This document shows, piece by piece, positions 15,458 to 24,279 of a stretch of DNA of 35,794 bases (positions within the stretch are counted from its first letter, which is position 1; each line of letters opens with the position of its first letter). Source of the stretch: Gemmata sp. Its GTDB lineage: Bacteria; Planctomycetota; Planctomycetia; Gemmatales; Gemmataceae. The translations under genes were made by a program, and so were the position numbers. The notes under the pieces were generated by a model, which was not told the origin of the DNA, searched no databases, and saw only the letters and a list, made by a program, of their open reading frames with translations. Location of the stretch: NCBI GenBank assembly GCA_025055115.1, contig JANWYJ010000076.1, forward strand, positions 1-35,794, given 5' to 3'.

Positions 15458-16276
15458 TCAGGCGAGCGATCGCCGACCGGTCGCCGGAGGGGCGCCAGAA
15501 ACTTCGATGAAGTGGCAATCCGCCAAGCGCTGTTCCTCATCATCGCCCACGATGAGAAGCTTGCCACCCAGGCAGCGCGTCGGGCCACGGTCCGGACAGA
15601 TGTAGTCGGTTTCCAACCCCAGGGCGAAGACCCCCTCACCCCGGTACGATGCGGGATACACCAAGGGCAAGTCCACGTCGCGACGGCTACCATCGCGAAG
15701 TGTGAGTACCGCCGGGCGGTAGAGTTGGTCGAGCCAGCCGGCCGGCGGCGCAAGCACCACCTTGTGCAGAGCTTCCCACGGCACCCAGAGGTATTCTCCT
15801 CCCCAAAACACCTCCAGAACGGAGGCGAAGCGGTCGTCAGCATCGCGCAGTTGGTCGAAAGGCCGGCCATCGATGAAGCCATGCACCATCGGGCTACGGG
15901 CGTCGGCGGCATCGATGGCGTGCAGGGCTTGTTCAGGTTGTGCCCGCCGCAACCACTGCCACGCTTGCTGCCGGCGCGATGCATGGGGCGGTGGCGGTTC
16001 GGGAAAAATCCGCGGTGGGCGGCCTAAAACGCTGCGCTGCCGCTCGCTGCGCAACAGCCGGTGTAAGCGGCGTTCGCTGTCCGCGGCAGCGGGCGTGTCG
16101 TCGAGGGGGAGTTGGGCCAGATGGTGAGAGATGTCGCGAAACCGGCCCATGAAGAACAGTAGATCGATCAATTGCCGCCGCAACTGGGGGTTGGCGGGGT
16201 CCGCGGCGATAGCGTGCTGTAGCTGGGCCAATGCTTCGGCCAGGCGGCCTTCCGCCAAAAGATCGTCAACCGTCAT
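15458..16276 (-). CDS. ImpE/TagJ-family protein
   Basis: The 272-residue product starts with TPR-like helices (LLAEGRLAEALAQLQHAIAADPANPQLR). It then has the ImpE signature part: VHGFIDGRPFDQLRDADDR, then FWGGEYLWVPWEALHKVVL, then PPAGWLDQLYRPAVLTL and LVYPASY. In type VI secretion clusters TagJ/ImpE is an accessory protein associated with the sheath and its ClpV disassembly ATPase in some systems. No other type VI gene is in this window. Its only partner is the gene just upstream (17124 to 16309, 32-base gap, same strand), so the pair is probably an operon. The ATG at 16276 lacks a strong ribosome binding site, consistent with translational coupling. The role outside a secretion cluster is unknown. 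Confidence 0.8.
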   Translation of the reverse strand: MTVDDLLAEGRLAEALAQLQHAIAADPANPQLRRQLIDLLFFMGRFRDISHHLAQLPLDDTPAAADSERRLHRLLRSERQRSVLGRPPRIFPEPPPPHASRRQQAWQWLRRAQPEQALHAIDAADARSPMVHGFIDGRPFDQLRDADDRFASVLEVFWGGEYLWVPWEALHKVVLAPPAGWLDQLYRPAVLTLRDGSRRDVDLPLVYPASYRGEGVFALGLETDYICPDRGPTRCLGGKLLIVGDDEEQRLADCHFIEVSGAPPATGRRSLA

Positions 16277-16308
16277 ACCGTCATTCTACGTCGTGCGGTG
16301 GTTTGGCG

Positions 16309-17124
16309 TCAGGCGGCTGGGGCCATGACTGCGACGGGCTGCGGAACGGTCACGGCGGGCGCCCCCAGCCGCGTCAGCTCGTCGGCCACCTGCCATGGCG
16401 TCAGCCGGCCTAACGCGGTCGCTTGCACCATCAATTCGGGGAAACGGGGGGTCCTGGGGGTCGCGGGGCGGATCACCGCCGGCCCGACTAAAACCACGCG
16501 CACGCCGTTGATGCGTGGCACCGCGGCCAGCGGCTGCGTCGGCCACAGCCACTCGCGACACCCGCGGAAACCGCTGGGCAGCGTGCCCTGAGGGCGCAGG
16601 GCCGCGGGTGTGTACAGTTGGATGTCGCGGGTGAAATCGACTGCCAGGCGCTCGATCAGTTGCCCCACGTCGGCGGCTCCGCGTAACAGCCAGCGCACCC
16701 CGCTGCGGCGGAGGGGGTCGAGTACCAGAAAGACTTCATCATCGGGCACGGCTAACAAGTCTACAAGCCGCCGGGCCGCCGGACAACACCCGGCCAGAAG
16801 CTGGGCCGCCGCTGCCAAGTCCAAAGCCCGAGCCAAGCGCCGGACTTCCACATGGCGAAAAAGTTCGGGCATTGCGGCGTCGATGTGCGCAGCCAGTTCG
16901 GCCCACGGCGGCATGCGGTCACCGGCGGCGACGAGTTCGGCTTGCCGTTGCGGGTCGAAAAAGAATAGCGGGGGTTCCTGCCATCGCGATCGGTGCCGCT
17001 GAGCCGCGGCACGCCGGAGTTCTTCGCGCAACGCCAGCAGACGCGGACGCGCGATGAAAGCCACATCGGGTTGCGCGTCCACGGGTGTCCGGGCCGCAGT
17101 GGGTGTGAAGACATCGGCCGCCAT
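16309..17124 (-). CDS. Unrecognised protein upstream of the ImpE-like gene
   Basis: The 271-residue product matches no family I recognise. It has no signal peptide and no membrane span, and is rich in Ala, Arg and Leu. Visible features: an N-terminal helical, Arg-rich segment (RPRLLALREELRRAAAQRHR), a central stretch VDLLAVPDDEVFLVLDPLRR, then FTRDIQLYTPAALRPQGT, GCREWLWPTQPLAAVP, and GVRVVLVGPAVIRP. The mix looks like a globular alpha/beta protein. ATG at 17124 is preferred, with GGGAGG nine bases upstream. It is followed after 32 bases by the ImpE-like gene, so a joint function is likely (inference). A 24-bp tandem duplication lies just upstream. Confidence 0.6.
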   Translation of the reverse strand: MAADVFTPTAARTPVDAQPDVAFIARPRLLALREELRRAAAQRHRSRWQEPPLFFFDPQRQAELVAAGDRMPPWAELAAHIDAAMPELFRHVEVRRLARALDLAAAAQLLAGCCPAARRLVDLLAVPDDEVFLVLDPLRRSGVRWLLRGAADVGQLIERLAVDFTRDIQLYTPAALRPQGTLPSGFRGCREWLWPTQPLAAVPRINGVRVVLVGPAVIRPATPRTPRFPELMVQATALGRLTPWQVADELTRLGAPAVTVPQPVAVMAPAA

Positions 17125-17141
17125 CGGCACATCCTCCCTGA

Positions 17142-17189
17142 TGAGCCGGGATAGATCATTCCGCTTGAGCCGGGATAGATCATTCCGCC
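17142..17189. repeat. 24-bp tandem duplication upstream of the unrecognised gene
   Basis: Units 17142-17165 and 17166-17189 start tgagccgggatagatcattc and differ only at the last base. They lie directly before the ribosome binding site of the gene starting at 17124. Confidence 0.9.
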
Positions 17190-17336
17190 GCCCCCATTAG
17201 ACGGTGAACCATCGGCTGTTGCAAGCCGAACTGGAAGTCGCCCCGCGGGTCGCGACCCTATCGCCCCGCGGAGTCGGCCCACGTCGCGGGTAGACCACAA
17301 TTCAACCGACGGATTGTCCCCGTGCGGGCCGCGACC

Positions 17337-17442
17337 TTCTCACCGAGCCGCATCGGCCAGCTCCGCACGTTCTTGAGTGTCGGCGAACCAAGCCAGGTCA
17401 TCCATGCTTCTCACCGAGCCGCATCGGCCAGCTCCGCACGTT
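17337..17442. repeat. Exact 35-bp repeat copying the 3' end of the metallophosphoesterase gene
   Basis: Copies at 17337-17371 and 17408-17442 start ttctcaccgagccgcatc. The right copy contains the last ten codons and the stop codon of the metallophosphoesterase gene; the left copy lies in the downstream gap. Confidence 0.9.
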
Positions 17443-18064
17443 CCGCCGCCGGGTGTGCCAGAGTAACAACCACGCCGCAACCGTGGCCCAGCGCGGTGCT
17501 GGCGTTGAGGAAGATGGTGCCGTCGATCTCAGCACGCCCGGCGGCTTCGTGAATGTGTCCGAACACGTGCAGCCGTGGTTGGACGATCTGCACGCGCTCG
17601 AAGAGTGTAGCGCTGCCGGCGGACTGGCCGCGGTGGGTGCGGTCGAGAATCCCGCGTGGCGGGCCGTGCGTGATGAGAATATCCACCCCCGCGGGAATCG
17701 CTTGCCATTTGGCGGCCAGTTGCTCCTCCGGCAGCATGAAGGCCCAATCGAAGAATGTGGGCGTCCATGGGCTGCCGTAGAACGTCAGCCCAGCGAGGGT
17801 GCAGGCGGCATCTTCGAGATAGATGGCGTGGGTGAGCCGTTGCCGGGCGGCGGTCGGAGCCTCTTGAAAGGCGAAGTCGTGGTTGCCAGCGATGACCACT
17901 TTATGGGGGTGTGGCAGGGTGCCCAGCCAGGCGTTGAAGGCGTCGATGTCCTCGAGTGTACCGTGCCGGGTGCAATCGCCGGCGTGGATCAACACATCGC
18001 CCGGGGGAATGTGGGTGTGAGTGTGAAAGCCGTGGGTATCCGCAACACAAACGATCCGCACCAT
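17411..18064 (-). CDS. Metallophosphoesterase
   Basis: The 217-residue product has the full calcineurin-like metallophosphoesterase motif set: DTH (9-11), GDCT with D30, GNHD (60-63), a later THGPP with H133, and GHIHE with H170 and H172. These residues hold a dinuclear metal centre that hydrolyses phosphomono- or diesters. Size and motif spacing resemble the small UPF0046/MPPED-type group, which shows phosphodiesterase activity, but the substrate cannot be predicted. It has no signal peptide, so it is cytoplasmic. The ATG at 18064 starts MVRIVCVADTHG, as expected; an upstream in-frame ATG at 18079 is less likely. It stands alone between two repeat-bearing gaps. Confidence 0.9.
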   Translation of the reverse strand: MVRIVCVADTHGFHTHTHIPPGDVLIHAGDCTRHGTLEDIDAFNAWLGTLPHPHKVVIAGNHDFAFQEAPTAARQRLTHAIYLEDAACTLAGLTFYGSPWTPTFFDWAFMLPEEQLAAKWQAIPAGVDILITHGPPRGILDRTHRGQSAGSATLFERVQIVQPRLHVFGHIHEAAGRAEIDGTIFLNASTALGHGCGVVVTLAHPAAERAELADAAR

Positions 18065-18155
18065 AGCCCCTCCCAACAATCCGCCACGGCGACCCCAGTT
18101 GTGCCGTCGCGGGCCGCCGCGACGGGCGAAAGCGATCCTCGTTGGCGTGGCCTCG

Positions 18156-18268
18156 CCGGTGGACGCGCTACCGGGTGCATGTTACCGCAGCGCCCCGTTC
18201 ACGATACGTAGTCGCAATCATGCCCCCGGCCGGTGGACACGCGACCGGGTGCATCTTACCGCACTGCC
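18156..18268. repeat. 39-bp direct repeat, two copies
   Basis: Copies at 18156-18194 and 18230-18268 start ccggtggac and share accgggtgcat and ttaccgca; they differ at a few positions. They fill much of the gap between the metallophosphoesterase and the sigma factor gene. Nothing else is recognised there. Confidence 0.8.
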
Positions 18269-18319
18269 AGCGTTTTCGCGAAGATGTTCTCGGGTCGGGA
18301 CTTCCGGATGCGGTACGGC

Positions 18320-19060
18320 TCAACCAGGGTCTGAAGACGGTAAGCCCCGGCGGGCGCGGAGTTGTTCCCCCAGCTCGAACAGTGCTTTACTGAGCAACCG
18401 CGACACCCGTGATACCGACAGTTGCAGCACCGCGGCGATTTCACGCAGGCGCAAGTCGTCGCGGTAATAGAGCGTGATGGCCAGCCGTTCTTTTTCCGGC
18501 AACGCGGCGATAGCGTCGGTCAGTTGTTGCAGCAGTTCGTCGCGTTCGGCATCGGCTGCTGGTTCGGCGGCGGTCACCATCGGTTCGAGGCCGTTGGGTT
18601 CGGCGGCTTGCTCCCAGGATACGGTTTTGGTGAAACGTTCGGCGGCCAGGGTATCGGCGACTTCATCTTCGGTCAGTCCGGTGGCCGCTGCCAGGGCCGC
18701 GACCGTGACGGGGTGTGGCAGTGTGCGATACGCCTTGCGGATGAGGGCGATACGCCCTAGAACATGTTGCGGCAGTGGGCTATTGCGACGCAATTCATCG
18801 ACAATCGCTCCGCGGATGCGTAGATAGGCGAAGGTTTTGAATTGGGCATTGCGCGTGGGGTCGAACTTGTTGGCCGCTTCCACCAAGCCCAAGACGCCGG
18901 CCGATTCGAGGTTCTCCACGTCCACGTTGGCGGGCAGCTCGCCCACCAGCCGTCCGATCACGTGCTTGACCAAGGGGAGATGTTTGAGAATCAGATCGTC
19001 GCGGCGTTGTTGTTCCGCGGTCCGCTGATACGCGCGAACGGTTGCACTGGGTCCATTCAT
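18320..19060 (-). CDS. fliA: Sigma-28 type flagellar RNA polymerase sigma factor
   Basis: Sigma-28 directs RNA polymerase to late flagellar genes. The 246-residue product has region 2 at about 22-92 (HLPLVKHVIGRLVGELP, then NLESAGVLGLVEAANKFD and FKTFAYLRIRGAIVDELRR, the typical FliA/WhiG phrase). Region 3 lies at about 95-150, and region 4 at about 188-236 (ALPEKERLAITLYYRDDLRLREIAAVLQL, with the helix-turn-helix SVSRVSRLLSKAL). The stretch around 155-185 is acidic and variable. The ATG at 19060 begins MNGPSATVRAY; an upstream GTG at 19096 is possible. The gene follows flhA by 63 bases and closes the flagellar operon, where many bacteria also carry flhF and flhG, both absent here. No FlgM anti-sigma gene is in the window. 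Confidence 0.9.
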   Translation of the reverse strand: MNGPSATVRAYQRTAEQQRRDDLILKHLPLVKHVIGRLVGELPANVDVENLESAGVLGLVEAANKFDPTRNAQFKTFAYLRIRGAIVDELRRNSPLPQHVLGRIALIRKAYRTLPHPVTVAALAAATGLTEDEVADTLAAERFTKTVSWEQAAEPNGLEPMVTAAEPAADAERDELLQQLTDAIAALPEKERLAITLYYRDDLRLREIAAVLQLSVSRVSRLLSKALFELGEQLRARRGLPSSDPG

Positions 19061-19123
19061 GATGCTGCCACTCAGACCCTCATCGCCACAAGACACTCAC
19101 CCTTCGGGGCCGCTGCCGACCAC

Positions 19124-21265
19124 TTATGGTCGGCGTTCGCCGGTTGGGTCGAACAGCGCCCCGACGGCGGAGGGACTCGTCGTCAGTAAATCCTCCGGTC
19201 GGATCACAGCGACGGGTTCCATCAACAAATCGTTGGGAATTTCCTGATACGCCACCACGACCAAATCGGGCAAGGCGCGGACCAGGGATTGCCGCACGGC
19301 GCGGCGCAGGCTGGAGTCGCACAGTAGCGCCACCTCATAGCCGCGGCTGTTGGCTTTGCGTAACTCGGCGGCGAGTTTGAGCGTCAGTTGTTCGAGCCGG
19401 GCCGGGTCGAGCACCAATTGATTCCCCTGCAGGGCGCGGCGCAATTCCACCTCCAAGCGCGGATCGAGAACCAGCGCGCGAATCCGCCCGTTCGGATCGC
19501 GGAAGCGATCGACCACGGCCCGGCCAATATCAACGCGGACCTTTTCCGCCAGTTCGGCGGGGTCTTTGATGGTTGGGGCGTAAACGGCCAGACTCTCCAA
19601 GATGCGCGGTAAGTTGGAAATCGGTACCCGTTCATCAAGCAGAATCGTCAGCACGCGATGGAGGGTGCCCAGCGTGAGCATGTTCGGGATGAGATCATCG
19701 ACGACAGCCGGAGAGGTTTCGCGGACTTTGTCGATCATCGCTTTGAGGTCGTCGCGGCTGAGCAATTCGCCAGCATGACGGCGGACGATTTCGCCCAAGT
19801 GGGTGATGATGACGTTGGCCGCGTCGACCACAGTATATCCCGCGGCCTCGGCCCGATTGCGGTCGGCATCGGTGATCCACTTGGCGGGCAGCCCAAAGGC
19901 GGGTTCTTGTGTGTCTTCCCCGCTCAGGGCGATGCGGGCCGCACCACCCGGATCGATGGCCAGCCACAAGTCGGGCCGGACGCGGCCACGGGCGACCTCG
20001 CGGCCACTGATGAGAATGCGGTAAGTTTGCGGTTCCAATTGAATGTTGTCGCGGACACGTACCGCGGGTACCCACAGACCGCTTTGCTTGGCCAGATCGC
20101 GGCGCAGGCCGCCAATCCGATCGAGTAATCCCGGTCCCTGTTTGGTCGACACCAGGGGTATCAGCGCCGCTCCAATTTCCAAGCTGATACGATCGGCGAG
20201 GGTAAAATCTTCCAAATACCCTTCCACCGGGGATTTGGGCACTGCCGCAGCCGGGGTGGCCGCTTCCGCAGCGTCGCCCGCTGCTTGCCGCCCCGCGCCA
20301 GTCAGCCGCTGCGACAACAGAAAGAGCATGCCACCGAGGACCAGAAACGGCACGGTCGGCAGGCCCGGCAGGAGGGCCAACCCCAGCATGATGTACGCCC
20401 CCAGGCGCAGAGGACCGGCCGCGGCATCGAACTGGCTGCCAATCTCCTGACCCAAACTGCTCTCCGAGGTTGCTTTCGTCACCAGAATACCGCTGGCGGT
20501 GGCCGTGATGAGGGCGGGAATCTGCGTGACCAGCCCATCCCCCACGGTCAGCACCGAATAGGTGCGAATCGCCTCGGCCAGGGGCATACCTTGCGTTAAG
20601 CCGATGATGAATCCGCCGATGAGATTGATGGCCGTGATGATGATAGCGGCAATGGCATCGCCGCGAACAAAGCGGCTGGCCCCGTCCATCGTGCCGTAGA
20701 ATTCGCTTTCGCGCATCAGCTGTTGCCGCCGCCGCCGGGCTTCGGGTTCGTCGATGAGTCCGGCGTTCATCTCCGCGTCGATGGCCATTTGCTTGCCCGG
20801 CATCGAGTCGAGGGTAAAGCGAGCTGCCACTTCACTGACCCGCGCCGCCCCTTTGGTAATGACCACAAACTGAATGACAATCAAAATCAGAAAAATCACC
20901 AGACCCACGACCAGATTCCCACCCACAACAAATTGCCCGAAGGCTTGGACGACTTCGCCGGCGTTGGCATTGAGCAGGATCAAACGCGTGGTCGCCACGT
21001 TCAAGGCCAGCCGGTAGAGCGTCAGCAGCAACAACAGCGACGGGAAGGTCGAAAACTCCAGCGGCTGCCGTACCGTGAGCGTGATCAGCAGCAGCAGGAT
21101 CGTCGCCCCGATGTTGAGCGTCAGCAGCAAGTCCAGAATCAGCGTCGGTAGGGGAACCAGGAAGACGATGAGCAGCCCCAGCAGTGACACCGATAACAGT
21201 AGCTCGCTTCGCGCTAACAGCGGAGCGTTGACACGATTCGGGTTCAGCCGCGGGTCGGTTGCCAT
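19124..21265 (-). CDS. flhA: Flagellar export gate protein FlhA
   Basis: FlhA forms the nonameric ring of the flagellar type III export gate and couples proton motive force to substrate transfer. The 713-residue product has about eight N-terminal membrane spans, the FHIPEP-family signature at about 150-172 (starting FTLDSMPGKQMAIDAEMNAG) and a large cytoplasmic C domain from about 340. That C domain docks chaperone-substrate complexes. The length is typical (about 690-710). It starts 81 bases after flhB with no other gene between them. Confidence 0.97.
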   Translation of the reverse strand: MATDPRLNPNRVNAPLLARSELLLSVSLLGLLIVFLVPLPTLILDLLLTLNIGATILLLLITLTVRQPLEFSTFPSLLLLLTLYRLALNVATTRLILLNANAGEVVQAFGQFVVGGNLVVGLVIFLILIVIQFVVITKGAARVSEVAARFTLDSMPGKQMAIDAEMNAGLIDEPEARRRRQQLMRESEFYGTMDGASRFVRGDAIAAIIITAINLIGGFIIGLTQGMPLAEAIRTYSVLTVGDGLVTQIPALITATASGILVTKATSESSLGQEIGSQFDAAAGPLRLGAYIMLGLALLPGLPTVPFLVLGGMLFLLSQRLTGAGRQAAGDAAEAATPAAAVPKSPVEGYLEDFTLADRISLEIGAALIPLVSTKQGPGLLDRIGGLRRDLAKQSGLWVPAVRVRDNIQLEPQTYRILISGREVARGRVRPDLWLAIDPGGAARIALSGEDTQEPAFGLPAKWITDADRNRAEAAGYTVVDAANVIITHLGEIVRRHAGELLSRDDLKAMIDKVRETSPAVVDDLIPNMLTLGTLHRVLTILLDERVPISNLPRILESLAVYAPTIKDPAELAEKVRVDIGRAVVDRFRDPNGRIRALVLDPRLEVELRRALQGNQLVLDPARLEQLTLKLAAELRKANSRGYEVALLCDSSLRRAVRQSLVRALPDLVVVAYQEIPNDLLMEPVAVIRPEDLLTTSPSAVGALFDPTGERRP

Positions 21266-21346
21266 CGGATTCCGTTCACATCGGTTACTGAGATTTAGAA
21301 CATACTGGCGGCGGCGGGGGGGGAGAACTCAGCTCAGACCTGATTT

Positions 21347-22456
21347 TCACCCCGGCGCGAAATTTCCGCCCGGACCCTGCGCCGGGCCTCGGGGTATGCC
21401 CCGCTGCCGGTACACCAAGGCCAGCACTTCGGCGACCGCCCGAAAAAGCGCAGGAGGGATCGGTTGGCCGAGGGGAACACTGTGGTAGAGGGTGCGGGCC
21501 AACGGCGGCCGTTCGAGGACCACCACCCCCTGTTGCCGAGCCAGTTCGGCGATGCGGCGGGCTAGTCCCCCGCGGCCACGGGCCACGACCACGGGGGCGT
21601 CGTCCTGCAGGGTATTGTACCGCAAGGCGATGGCGTAGTGTGTGGGGTTGGTGATCACCACCGTAGCTTGGGGTACGGCGGCCAGCATCTTCCGTCGCGT
21701 GCGTTCCCGGGCGATCTGCCGCAAGCGGGCTTTCACCAAGGGGTCGCCTTCGTCTTCTTTCAGTTCCCGTTTCACCTCATCTTTGGTCATGCGCAGCGAC
21801 TGCTCAAAGCGGTAGCGTTGATAGGCATAATCGAGCAGGGCCACGCCCACGATGGCCGCGGCCAGGAACACGGCCAACCGCAGCACGATCGCCCACGCAG
21901 CCGCCACCGACCAGGCCAGCGGCCCGTGGCTGAGGGCTGTCAGCACGCCCAGCCGGCCTTCGAGGATCAGGTAGGCGACCACGGCCAACGCAGCCACCTT
22001 CAGCAGCGTCAAGCCGGTTTTGACCAGTGAAGCCAGGGAGACCAATCGCGATACCCCCTGGGCCGGGTTGAGTTTCTCGAAGTCCGGAGCGAGCTTCTCG
22101 GTATTGATCTGAAACCCGGCCTGGGCCACACTGACCGCGACTCCCACCGCCAGCAGCACCCCCAGGAACGGCCCGAGGGCGACCAACACGCGTAGGAACG
22201 TTCGGCTTAGCAGTGCCACCGCGGCTTCTAGGCCAAAATCCGGTTGAAACTGCGGCGGCCTCGCGTGATGCAGCACATCCCGCAGGGCGTACCAAATATC
22301 CGTCCCCAAGTACATCAAAGCGATCACACCGGCCAGCAGAACCACGCTCCCCACTAGCTCGGCACTGAACGGCACCTGTCCCTGGCGGCGGGCCTCCTCC
22401 CGCCGCCGTGGCGTCGGTTCTTCGGTTTTGGACTCACGATCGATGTCTTCGGCCAT
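21347..22456 (-). CDS. flhB: Flagellar export switch protein FlhB
   Basis: FlhB is the export gate component that switches substrate class from rod/hook to filament after self-cleavage. The 369-residue product has the N-terminal KTEEPTPRRREEARRQGQV, four membrane spans, and a C domain with the autocleavage motif N270-P271-T272-H273. Typical FlhB continues as here, AIALRYNTLQDDAPVVVARG. The start lies 10 bases downstream of the fliR stop. A second, short FlhB-like gene without the NPTH motif lies at 35174. Confidence 0.97.
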   Translation of the reverse strand: MAEDIDRESKTEEPTPRRREEARRQGQVPFSAELVGSVVLLAGVIALMYLGTDIWYALRDVLHHARPPQFQPDFGLEAAVALLSRTFLRVLVALGPFLGVLLAVGVAVSVAQAGFQINTEKLAPDFEKLNPAQGVSRLVSLASLVKTGLTLLKVAALAVVAYLILEGRLGVLTALSHGPLAWSVAAAWAIVLRLAVFLAAAIVGVALLDYAYQRYRFEQSLRMTKDEVKRELKEDEGDPLVKARLRQIARERTRRKMLAAVPQATVVITNPTHYAIALRYNTLQDDAPVVVARGRGGLARRIAELARQQGVVVLERPPLARTLYHSVPLGQPIPPALFRAVAEVLALVYRQRGIPRGPAQGPGGNFAPG

Positions 22457-22465
22457 TCGCCGTTC

Positions 22466-23215
22466 TCACAAAACAGCCGCCAGGAGGTCGCTGACACGTC
22501 CGGTCAGGGCCGTCATTGTCCGCACCATCTCAGGCAGCAGAAACAAGCTGCCCACAAGAACCACCAACACCTGCAAGGTGAAACCCACGGAGTAGATGTT
22601 GAGCTGGGGCGCGGTCCGCGCCATGATGGCCAGGGTGATCGCCAGCAAAAACAGACAGGTGGCCAGCGGCGCAGCGAGCAGAACCCCCATTTCGTAAGCC
22701 ACGGCCAACCCAGTCACCATCGGTCCTGTCTGTGGGATGGTCATCCCGCCCAGGGGGAAGGTGGCGAACGACGCATGCAGGGCCGCGAAAACCACATGAT
22801 GACCATCCACCCCAAGAAAAACGAGGGCGGCGGTGGTTTCGAAGATGGTCGTCAGAGGGCCGGCGGCATCACCGGTAGGGCCGGGCAGGGGGGCAATGTT
22901 CAAACCCACCTGCTGGGCGACGAATTCCCCCGCCACCCGGACGGGTAGTAAAAAAAGGTTTAACGCAAACCCCAGGGCAGCACCCAGTAGCGCCTCTCGC
23001 ACCAACGTCAGCCCATAGCGGACCGAATCGATCGCGACCCCCGGAGGCCCCGCTTGTGGCGGCGAGGCCGAACCGAGGTAAAAGCCGGCCAATGCCACCA
23101 CCAGCCCGATCCGCACCCCGCGCGGCGTTCGCGCCCCCCACAGGGGCATCACCGCGACAAACGCCCCCAACCGGGCCAGCAACAGACCCGTGAATACCGC
23201 CAGTTCCTGTGTCAT
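22466..23215 (-). CDS. fliR: Flagellar export gate protein FliR
   Basis: FliR forms, with FliP and FliQ, the core channel of the export gate. The 249-residue product has about six hydrophobic spans, including the phrases LLGAALGFALNLFLLPVRVAG and AGEFVAQQVGLNIAPLPGP, and ends LFLLPEMVRTMTALTGRVSDL. The frame extends upstream to 23575, but those residues overlap fliQ and are not credible. ATG at 23215 overlaps the fliQ stop codon by 3 bases (ATGA), indicating translational coupling. Confidence 0.95.
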   Translation of the reverse strand: MTQELAVFTGLLLARLGAFVAVMPLWGARTPRGVRIGLVVALAGFYLGSASPPQAGPPGVAIDSVRYGLTLVREALLGAALGFALNLFLLPVRVAGEFVAQQVGLNIAPLPGPTGDAAGPLTTIFETTAALVFLGVDGHHVVFAALHASFATFPLGGMTIPQTGPMVTGLAVAYEMGVLLAAPLATCLFLLAITLAIMARTAPQLNIYSVGFTLQVLVVLVGSLFLLPEMVRTMTALTGRVSDLLAAVL

Positions 23216-23481
23216 GACCCCGCCTCCACGGCATAGGCGAGCATCCGTTGCATGAACGCGACCGCTTGCTGAAACGAGAACCCGAAGGTCAATACCAAGG
23301 TCAGACCGACCAAGATAATCCGCGGAACGTAACTGAGCGTCTGATCCTGAATGCTTGTCACCGTCTGAAAAATGCTCACCACCAACCCCGCGGCCAGGCT
23401 CACCACCAACGCCGGCAAGGACACCAGCAGGGCAACAACAAACAATTCCTGTGTCATGCGAATGACCAATTCCATCGTCAT
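23212..23481 (-). CDS. fliQ: Flagellar export gate protein FliQ
   Basis: FliQ is a small two-span subunit of the FliPQR gate. The 89-residue length equals the family norm. The phrases LVVSIFQTVTSIQDQTLSYVP and FMQRMLAYAVEAG are diagnostic. ATG at 23481 (MTMELVIRMTQELF) has GGAG six bases upstream; two neighbouring ATG codons are possible alternatives. The stop overlaps the fliR start, and fliP ends 35 bases upstream. Confidence 0.95.
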   Translation of the reverse strand: MTMELVIRMTQELFVVALLVSLPALVVSLAAGLVVSIFQTVTSIQDQTLSYVPRIILVGLTLVLTFGFSFQQAVAFMQRMLAYAVEAGS

Positions 23482-23516
23482 GGCCATCTCCGGCGCGGGC
23501 TTGGGCTGCGGACCCG

Positions 23517-24191
23517 TCAGGCGTAACTGGCGGCCACGGCATAGCTGACCCAATGCCAGCCGTCGGCCAGAACAAACAACAAAATCTTGAAGGGCGCTGA
23601 GATCGTCACCGGCGGCATCATCACCATCCCCATCGACGTCAGCACACTGGAGACCACCAAATCGACCATCAGAAACGGCAAATAGATGCAGAAGCCCATG
23701 ATGAAAGCGGTTTTCAACTCGCTGATGACAAACGCGGGAATCACCGTCAGGATCGGCGTTTGTTCGGGTTCTTCCAGCGTATGCTGGCCCGACAGGTGGA
23801 GGAACAGGGCCAGATCGCGCTGCCGGGTATGCCGCAGCAGGAAGCGTTTGTGAATGTCGAGGCCTTTCTGGATCGCGGCGGGTCCGGGGAGTTGTTGGTT
23901 CAAGTAGGGCTGCAACGCGGCCTGGTCGATTTCCTGCAACGTCGGCTGCATGATGTAGAGGGTCAGGAATAGCGCCAACCCGGTCAGGACGAGATTGGGC
24001 GGGATGTTCTGTGTGGCCAAGGCTTGCCGGGCAAACGCTAACACAATGACCACGCGGGTAAAACAAGTGGTGGTCATCAGTGCGGCGGGCAAAAGCACCG
24101 ACAGCCCCAAGGCCAAGGCCAGTTGCACGGGAGGCGAGAGATTCTGGAAGTCCAGCCCGTTGGGACCCAAAAGTTGATGCAACTCGCCCAT
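23517..24191 (-). CDS. fliP: Flagellar export gate protein FliP
   Basis: FliP forms the pentameric core of the FliPQR channel. The 224-residue product has four spans and the conserved phrase TCFTRVVIVLAFARQALATQ followed by IPPNLVLTGLALFLTLYIM. The C-terminal part has FVISELKTAFIMGFCIYLPF and SSVLTSMGMVMMPP. It has no separate cleavable signal peptide as in Escherichia coli FliP, so it is slightly shorter. The fliO gene ends 88 bases upstream. Confidence 0.96.
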   Translation of the reverse strand: MGELHQLLGPNGLDFQNLSPPVQLALALGLSVLLPAALMTTTCFTRVVIVLAFARQALATQNIPPNLVLTGLALFLTLYIMQPTLQEIDQAALQPYLNQQLPGPAAIQKGLDIHKRFLLRHTRQRDLALFLHLSGQHTLEEPEQTPILTVIPAFVISELKTAFIMGFCIYLPFLMVDLVVSSVLTSMGMVMMPPVTISAPFKILLFVLADGWHWVSYAVAASYA

Positions 24192-24279
24192 ACCCTCCGC
24201 CTCCCTGCGTCAGCGCCTGCTGGAGGCTTACCCCGGGGGGGAAAATCCGTCAAGCCAAAGCCGCATGCTGCCCGGGCCA

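Noticed and set aside
23216-23575. 120-residue N-terminal extension of FliR
   Set aside because: The extension is the shifted frame of fliQ, is Gly/Arg-rich and has no membrane character; the ATG overlapping the fliQ stop is the family start.
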